A stretch of DNA of 64,000 nucleotides from Bradysia coprophila. Lineage: Eukaryota; Arthropoda; Insecta; Diptera; Sciaridae. The notes under the pieces were generated by a model. The model made no database searches. It saw only the letters and a list, made by a program, of their open reading frames with translations, and had not been told where the DNA came from. Made by a program: the position numbers and the translations under genes. The DNA lies in the NCBI RefSeq assembly GCF_014529535.1, contig NW_023503941.1:1336645-1400644 (forward strand), in the 5' to 3' direction. Position 1 is the first letter of the stretch; each line of letters starts with the position of its first letter. This document shows positions 58,101-64,000 of the stretch, piece by piece.

Positions 58101-58437
58101 CCAGGCTTGCCACCATATTTTGTTCTTTTCAATTTGTAGCTTCGCGCAGAACAGACGTGTGTTGAAGAACGTGAGGTTCGACTTTTGTATAAATAAAATA
58201 AATTCAATTTTGAGAATAACGCAATTGTGCAACATCGTACCGCATCACGTACGGTAAGTCCTAATAGGCGCTTCGCTTTATGTTTTTTTGTGTGTGAACA
58301 TTTCTATGACATCGTTGTTTATACATAACCCAACTTTTCCAACGAAACACGTTGTTCGTAAACCGGATGAGAAACGAGTTCTTCAAACTCGATTTTTTAT
58401 TGAAAATTTGTTCAATCAGAAACGATTCCGATAAAGT

Positions 58438-58593
58438 CGGTTGCCATGTCTTGGTCAGGGTTTTCGAAACCACACATCGATAACCCTAAAAAAAGGATGG
58501 CAATAGCAAAATTGAGATTCTTTTATCACTCCACAGGGTGTCGTCGTATTAATTGTAAATTGACGATGCTCTACTAACCACGGAATCACAAAA
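58438..58593 (+). ncRNA. H/ACA snoRNA candidate 1
   Basis: The first hairpin closes with GTTGCCAT/ATGGCAA, followed by H box ATAGCA (58503-58508). The second closes with GATTC/GAATC, with an internal stem CGTCGT/ACGATG and a pocket formed by ATCACTCC and CTACTAACC. ACA at 58588-58590 lies three bases from the proposed end. Candidate 2 keeps the pocket and both boxes while the stems differ. The rRNA or snRNA target is not determined. Confidence 0.6.
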
Positions 58594-58753
58594 CCTATCG
58601 AAACGAGGCTGTCTCGTCTTCCACATCGAGGATTTTTCGCTAATTTAGGAATTTTCGTCTTTTAGGAATGCCGGCACCAGAGATGTGGTTTGCTGCATCG
58701 TGACTCACATAACTAGGTAGGTGTACTCTGCAATGTTTCTATCGCGTTTATAT

Positions 58754-58822
58754 CTCGAATGATGATTTCTACCGCCCCAGACCAAAATTGATTGTATGAG
58801 GAATCGGAAGCCACTGAAAATG
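58754..58822 (+). ncRNA. C/D box snoRNA candidate 1
   Basis: C box ATGATGA at 58759-58765, D box CTGA at 58814-58817, D'-like CAGA at 58778-58781. The guide before D' reads CTACCGCCCC, complementary to the CTGGGGCGGTA stretch of large-subunit rRNA (the P-loop region of 23S/28S). Paralogues at about 59369 and 59934 keep this guide while other parts drift. The D box is 70 nt from the following exon. Confidence 0.7.
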
Positions 58823-59030
58823 ATTTCCGAACACGTGGATTTACCTCAGTGTAATGCCCAGCCCTAATCGCATTTTCTTCCTTCCAGACCGTGTTCGGTT
58901 CAGTCGGTTAATACAAATGGTATGGAGAGACGCCAGTCGCGATGTTAAGCATGAATTCATTAAGGTAAGGCAAACAAGTGAAAATTTCTAAAAATGTCCG
59001 CATGGTCCAACATGTGTGTGTGCGCAAAGA

Positions 59031-59177
59031 CGAGGCCATTTCGTTGAGTAAGATTGTTGATTTATTCTGTCGACAATTTCAATTACAAAGTGGCAAAGCA
59101 ATTTGATTTCTCATATCACTCCACAGAGTGTCAGTATAATTCGTTTACGATGCCCTACTAACCAGAGAATCACATTT
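59031..59177 (+). ncRNA. H/ACA snoRNA candidate 2
   Basis: Hairpin GCCATTT/AAGTGGC, H box AAAGCA (59095-59100), second hairpin GATTTCTC/GAGAATC, pocket ATCACTCCACAG with CCTACTAACC, ACA at 59172-59174. Same layout as candidate 1 in the preceding intron. Confidence 0.6.
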
Positions 59178-59364
59178 CCATTCGCATGAAAAATGTTCGA
59201 TTTTTGGGCTACGCTTCCAGATGAATAATTTGATTGAATTTTGCAGGACAATCGTTGGTGATGGGGTCTAGTGTGCTGATCTTATAAATGCTGTTCCATT
59301 TCGTTGCAGAATAAACAGGTAAGCGTTGTCGTTTGTTTCCGGGAGATCAATTTTATTGTCATTT

Positions 59365-59435
59365 GTACTTGATGAACTCTACCGCCCCAGGCCAAATTTT
59401 TGAATTTAATTGCGGAATCGGATTTTACTGAAAAC
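59365..59435 (+). ncRNA. C/D box snoRNA candidate 2
   Basis: C box TTGATGA at 59369-59375 (first base U rather than a purine), D box CTGA at 59428-59431, guide CTACCGCCCCAGG. D box 83 nt before the next exon. Paralogue of the candidates in the neighbouring introns. Confidence 0.68.
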
Positions 59436-59728
59436 AAAGTCTCGCGAAATTTCGAAAACTTTCCAGCGAACATTTCCCGTTTGTAACCCAAACCCTTTTG
59501 TTCCGTCTTTCCAGATGTTGGCTCAATTTGCGATAGCTTGCCGTTGAATGGACCCCGTAGAGAAATTAACAGCTGTCACACTCAGGTAAGATGATTGTCG
59601 TATATATTTGTCGATTCTGTGTACGTTGAAGAGGTCACGCAGATTGCCATTTTGTTAGATACGAGGGAAGACACCTCTTCTGATGATTTTACGTTCAAAA
59701 AAATTCACCACGTGATCACGGTGGCGAT

Positions 59729-59870
59729 CAGTGCCGGACTGGTTCAAAAAAGCCCTTCGGGCGTTGTATGAAGAAATTGTTCAAAAGGCCCTTCTTTGCC
59801 CCTTATCCATACAAAAATCAAAAAGCCATTCGGGAATCGCCCGAACGCCCGTAGGGCCAGTGCGGCACTG
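59729..59870. mobile_element. 142-bp hAT-like MITE in the third snoRNA-host intron
   Basis: Ends CAGTGCCGGACTGG and CCAGTGCGGCACTG, flanked by GTGGCGAT and GTGGCGAG (7 of 8 identical, as expected for an 8-bp hAT duplication). It lies where an H/ACA candidate would be expected by analogy with the first two introns. Confidence 0.78.
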
Positions 59871-59929
59871 GTGGCGAGAGGTGTTGTGTCACCCGCGGAA
59901 CCTATCGGAAGTTATTAGACTTGATAATT

Positions 59930-59999
59930 TGTAGTGATGAACTTTACCGCCCCAGACCAAAATTGGAATTTCCATGCGGAATCGGATATTTCTGAAACC
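59930..59999 (+). ncRNA. C/D box snoRNA candidate 3
   Basis: C box GTGATGA at 59934-59940 (consensus), D box CTGA at 59992-59995, guide TTTACCGCCCCAGA with D'-like CAGA. D box 79 nt before the exon at 60075. The closest of the three to consensus. Confidence 0.7.
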
Positions 60000-60652
60000 A
60001 AAATGTTGCCAATTTCGATGGTAGGCGACCGTCGGTTCAGATGAAATTAACGCGGAAATTTGTCTAGATTTCAGATTGCCTTTTATCTCCTGGAGTCTGG
60101 ATTGAGGCGAACTTGGTATGCCATCCTATCTGGTCCAAACATGATAGAATCGTCGCTGAACAGATGTTTCATTCTCGTTGGAACGGGTCGTCTTCGTCAA
60201 GATCGATGGTGAGTTCATTTTTGCTAAGATAAAATCTACAAAGTGAGTGACTGTCCAGTCCAGCTTGAATTCGATGAGCACAAATCGGTTCACTCCAAAG
60301 CCACTCATAATGTCATAATGTTCCCATACAGCATTTACCCGTCGTAAATTCACATGAAAATCGTGTGAGTTTAGCTCAAATCTCTAACGTTTCTACCAAC
60401 AACAAAATTCTAGTGATCAAGGTCACGCACACAAATAAATTTTTCGATGGTGCGTGCTGGCCACACGCAGTTGTGTGTAAGCAAACCATGGCAGCACCAA
60501 CGAAAGCATTAGTCAGCAGAATACATTGTCTTCCATCAAATTCATATTCAGGGTATTGCACGACGTGCAAAATCGGGTTTCATTTTTCATAAAGACGGGA
60601 CATTTCGTTCGTCAAACTGTGCCGTTTTATTGCATTACACTTTTGAATTACA

Positions 60653-61195
60653 CTAACTAGATGGCCGTCGCCCTAAGATTCCATCACGGTGCGGAAATCG
60701 TCCGTACGTTTTAATTGTCTCGTAGAAATTCTTCGCCCAATGTAAGTGCTCCCGATCGCCCAATTTCGTGAACAGTTCCACCGACCGTCTCTGATCTTCC
60801 AAATTCTCCGAATGATTGAACGGCGAATACATATACCGCCGAACGATGTCCGGTTGATGTTCATCCCAGCCGCTGGCCACTATTTTCTTTGCAATTTCCA
60901 ATGCCTTATCGTCTGTTGCATACGCTTGCGCTGTATTGCGAAAAATATTCCGCGGCACTTGGTCCAGTAAAATTACCAATGCCAGTGCTCCGTCGGCCGA
61001 ATCCGACCAGTCGTTGTACTGACCGCATTTCGCTTTTTCATAATCATCGGACAAGTGTTGCCGCACATGATTATCCGCTGCATCGTCACCGTACCAAAAT
61101 GATTTTGATTTCAAGTAGTCCGCGTCGGACGGCTTACCGAACCAAAAGTCGAGGACGTATCGAAATCTGGTCGTGGTGGCGGAAGACGCTTGCAT
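60653..61195 (-). CDS. DUF924 family protein, intronless
   Basis: A single 180-aa frame, the usual length of the family (about 180-200). It begins with RFRYVLDFWFGKPSDADYLK. The central core is GALALVILLDQVPRNIFRNT, followed by AYATDDKALEIAKKIVASG. YMYSPFNHSENLEDQRRSVE and YGRFPHRDGILGR are near-universal DUF924 signatures. The family is alpha-helical, TPR-like, cytosolic and of unknown biochemical role; it is most common in bacteria, fungi and plants. There is no signal peptide. The absence of introns contrasts with every other gene here, so acquisition from a microbe or by retroposition is possible. The gene faces the snoRNA host gene tail to tail. Confidence 0.9.
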   Translation of the reverse strand: MQASSATTTRFRYVLDFWFGKPSDADYLKSKSFWYGDDAADNHVRQHLSDDYEKAKCGQYNDWSDSADGALALVILLDQVPRNIFRNTAQAYATDDKALEIAKKIVASGWDEHQPDIVRRYMYSPFNHSENLEDQRRSVELFTKLGDREHLHWAKNFYETIKTYGRFPHRDGILGRRPSS

Positions 61196-62365
61196 TGGAA
61201 TGTTTTGTTTTCTAAAATTGGATTTGATTATCGGAACGTGGATCCTTTGATATGAGTCGTTACCCTGTGATTCGACGCCTTAAATTTACTTTCAACGAGT
61301 GTACGCGAATGGTCCGTACCGGTGAAAGATTTTGAACCGAATGATGATTAATGACGAAATTCAACAAACTTCTTATTCTTCACCTCACGCATTCACATGT
61401 GTGTGTGTGTGTGTGTGTGTGTGTTTGTTCTTGGTGTTACTGTTTTCATCATTATGCGTATACCTTGAAAACCATATGACCGTAACTGACTCGATAGAAG
61501 ACGACCAGTTTTTTTTGCTGGGACTTGATGAATTTTGGTAATCGGCTGTGATGATAGTTCACACATGATTTTGGCCGGATGTACAATGGTGTGACCATAC
61601 TACTAGACCTTGTATATCTCTCGTAATTCTACAAAGAAAATTTTATTCGAATTTCATGATGATCTATTTAAAGACAAGCATATACCTGAAGTATTATGTT
61701 GACAACCACTTCGTCTGACAAAATTTCGAATAAAATTTTTTCAATTTTTTTTAAGAGTAATGGCCTTAAGACGCAGCGAATTTTAATTGTCTTTTTTCTC
61801 CGTTTTCCGCAGATTTTAATCGATGACTGACGAGATGTTGTTTTCATTACGACCAGCAGAAATATTATGAGCGAGGTGAGTGACAAATATTTTTATTTTT
61901 ATTTTTATCTCGTTACTTCCCAGAAACGGGAGAGGTGTTTATCGTGATGAATATATTTATATCAAACAGTTATCCCTGTCATAAGACTTGTTGATGAAAT
62001 TTGTTTTCTGAAACTTATAACATTCATGAATCCCGTCGATTGATTAACGCTGCGAACGCTTTCGTTCTTACGGCCTTCTCTAGAATTTTGGAGTTTGTGT
62101 TCAAAGTAGCCCACGGTTTAATGTGGTTACAATTCGTGATGTGATCACTAATTCGTAGATTTTCAACAAAATCCAAATAAACGTCCGAACGACGATACTA
62201 GGGCAGCAGTAGATGCCGCGCCAATTGACAATAAGCACTGATGGTGCCTATTGGTTTCCTTTGGCCACTATTAGTGCCTATTTTCGTCAATTGGTGTCTA
62301 TTAGTGACTGATAGTGGAAATATTGGGATAGTCGGTACAATTTCTATTGAAATTGTAAGTGGTCA
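61196..62365. other. Intergenic; GT microsatellite at 61398-61424
   Basis: A run of about 13 GT dinucleotides. No further gene recognised. Confidence 0.5.
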
Positions 62366-62387
62366 ATTGCCAAAAGACGTGAATAGT

Positions 62388-63475
62388 AGGGCGTATCGAA
62401 TTTTGCAAATTTTAAGGACCGCGATAGCCTGTGTGCGGAAAACGTATATCATCGAAAACTGTGTCCGGGCATGTGGTTGATGAATCCGATGGAGCCATGG
62501 AAGAAGTCCCCCCGGGCGGCTTTAAGTTTCCGATGGTCATAATTCGGAAAGTTGAGAGTATTTTTGAAAACAATGTTCTAGCGGGATGTAGAGCTTTGAA
62601 AACTCTACAAATCTACCGAATAAACCTATGGTCCAAAAGGTGCCATTGCCAAGATTGCCTAACATCGAAAATGTGACCATTTGGTTTTTGACTTATATTT
62701 CCTGAGAGACAAATGATTTTTTTTAGCCTGTGGTATGAGATGGTAGAGGAGGTCGAGCACTACCAGTACACTAGGCATGTCCCGATCGGATATACTCTTG
62801 AAATCACTTTTATAACATTTGTGAATGGAATTTTTAAGAGTGGCCACGTCGCCCACGAAGCAAGTGCAGACACTGCAACCGGTACTGGTGAGTCGAGGAC
62901 ACCTTGGCCAGTAAGTATGCATAATATTCCATGACAGTAGCTGAACTCTTTCACAAAATATTTGTTATTTCGATGTGGCACCGGTTGCAGTGTCTGCACT
63001 TGCTTCGTGGGCGACGTGGCCACTCTTAAAAATTCCATTCACAAATGTTATAAAAGTGATTTCAAGAGTATATCCGATCGGGACATGCCTAGTGTACTGG
63101 TAGTGCTCGACCTCCTCTACCACCTCATACCACAGGCTAAAAAAAATCATTTGTCTCTCAGGAAATATAAGTCAAAAACCAAAAGGTCTTATTTTCGATG
63201 TTAGGCAATCTTGGCAATGGCACCTTTTGGACCATAGGTTTCTTCGGTAGATTTGTAGAGTTTTCAAAGCTCTACATCCCGCTAGAACATTGTTTTCAAA
63301 AATACTCTCAACTTTCCGAATTATGACCATCGGAAACTTAAAGCCGCCCGGGGGGACTTCTTCCATGGCTCCATCGGATTCATCAACCACATGCCCGGAC
63401 ACAGTTTTCGATTATCTACGTTTTCCGCATACAGGCTATCGCGGTCCTTAAAATTTGCAAAATTCGATACGCCCT
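62388..63475. mobile_element. Foldback-like palindromic element, family A copy 2
   Basis: Ends AGGGCGTATCGAATTTTGC and its perfect complement. Arms mirror each other and match 1151-2263. It is flanked by a perfect 22-bp direct repeat (62366-62387 and 63476-63497, starting ATTGCCAAAAGACG). Short mirrored open frames contain PMVIIRKVESIFENNVLAG in both arms and also in copy 1. Confidence 0.88.
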
Positions 63476-63497
63476 ATTGCCAAAAGACGTGAATAGT

Positions 63498-64000
63498 CAC
63501 CAATAGTCGGAACAATTTAGAGGACAAAAATTTGACGTTAAGGCCTCGGATTATTGTTGCAAATTTCGAAAGAAATGCAGACCAAACTCAATGATGAATT
63601 TGTGTTGGAGTGTAACTTCCATCTTGTTTAGGTTATCGCTTGAAAATTTCCATTCGCCAAGATTTTTGTAAAAAATCATTTCGTTTTGAAAAGTGAAGCC
63701 AAATGACGATAACTGAAACAAGAGACTTATCTCCTTCCGTTATTGTTATTGCAAAGGCAATTATATATTTAGCTGAAAGGACATTTCTGCTCAGGAAAAT
63801 CAATTTAAAAAGAATTTTTACATGCTACATGCATCGAAAACCGTACTTTTCATGTTTCAAGAACTTCTTTCGGCGCGCCCTCAGCATGTAAAAGCCATTA
63901 CATAAGTCGGGATAAAGTCTCGTTTTCGTGAGTTAATTAACCTCGGCTTTGCCTCGGATCAACAAAAGTTCTCACGAAAATTCTACTTTTCATCTTTTTA
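63498..64000. other. Window end, no gene seen
   Basis: Apparently unique sequence; no exon, RNA gene or repeat recognised. Confidence 0.4.

Larger units (their letters stand above)
58121..60208 (+). ncRNA. snoRNA host transcript, at least four exons
   Basis: Splice signals define exons ending 58253 (ACG|GTAAGT), 58888-58964, 59515-59585 and 60075-60208 (GATG|GTGAGT). Acceptors are CTTTCCAG-like, preceded by good pyrimidine tracts. The first exon could begin near an oligopyrimidine TTCTTTTC at 58122-58130, like the 5' TOP start typical of snoRNA host genes. The joined exons have no continuous reading frame: any frame open in one exon stops in the next. The first two introns each hold an H/ACA candidate and a C/D candidate; the third holds a C/D candidate and a small hAT-like element. 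Each C/D D box lies 70-85 nt before the 3' splice site, the spacing known to favour intronic C/D snoRNP assembly. A further exon may lie beyond 60208. Confidence 0.65.

Noticed and set aside
58888-58964. Host exon 2 open as RVRFSRLIQMVWRDASRDVK, briefly resembling an LYR-motif protein
   Set aside because: The frame enters exon 3 in a phase that stops after ten codons, so no coherent coding sequence results.
60165-60360. A fourth C/D snoRNA after host exon 4 (TCGATGA at about 60267)
   Set aside because: No CTGA D box at a suitable distance and no shared guide.
1-64000. tRNA genes
   Set aside because: I looked for GGTTCGA-type B boxes paired with A boxes and found none convincing; the 5S-derived piece is the only pol III-type signal seen.

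Overview
This is eukaryotic, AT-rich DNA. Genes are split by short GT-AG introns (about 50-250 bp) and separated by long intergenic repeats. The gene families (an Edl/Mae-type Pointed-domain regulator, augmin Dgt5/HAUS5, TMEM120, a trypsin-fold protein, CPTP) suggest an insect, probably a dipteran. A lower dipteran such as a fungus gnat is my guess; the sequence alone does not settle the genus. There is no prokaryotic operon, CRISPR array or phage.

Layout. 1-7.2 kb: a foldback element, small palindromic elements and a decayed non-LTR retrotransposon. 7.3-7.9 kb: a two-exon edl/mae-like gene. 8.7-14.4 kb: palindromic elements. 14.7-17.3 kb: a TPR-like/J-domain gene interrupted by one in-frame stop. 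17.2-20.4 kb: a mosaic of duplicated gene pieces (CPTP copy 1, dgt5 3' end, HEATR3-like 3' end, an unknown exon). 21.5-21.9 kb: a small unknown gene. 22.3-23.5 kb: a palindromic element, followed at once by a second copy of the J-exon/CPTP block (23.5-24.8 kb). 25.1-30.2 kb: a 5.1-kb TA-flanked element made of inverted tandem arrays, with a 5S rRNA-derived piece. 30.2-31.5 kb: a tandem duplication carrying palindromic elements. 32.2-33.8 kb: a 146-bp tandem array. 34.1-37.2 kb: the intact five-exon dgt5/HAUS5 gene with a TTAA-flanked palindrome in its last intron. 38.2-39.7 kb: three more palindromes. 39.9-55.8 kb: the TMEM120 gene, whose 14.4-kb third intron holds a hAT-like element, another large palindrome, a serine-protease-homologue gene (44.6-45.6 kb) and a 5.8-kb palindromic satellite. 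58.1-60.2 kb: a snoRNA host gene with three C/D and two H/ACA snoRNA candidates in its introns. 60.6-61.2 kb: an intronless DUF924 gene. 62.4-63.5 kb: a second copy of the first foldback element, flanked by a perfect 22-bp direct repeat.

The genes do not form one pathway. The unifying theme is the large number of non-autonomous palindromic elements. Several share one short internal module, some carry diagnostic target-site duplications (TA, TTAA, 8 bp), and some sit at the breakpoints of local gene duplications. The most notable observations are the snoRNA host gene, the stop-interrupted J-domain protein, the TA-flanked inverted-array element with paralogous empty sites, and the mosaic of gene fragments.
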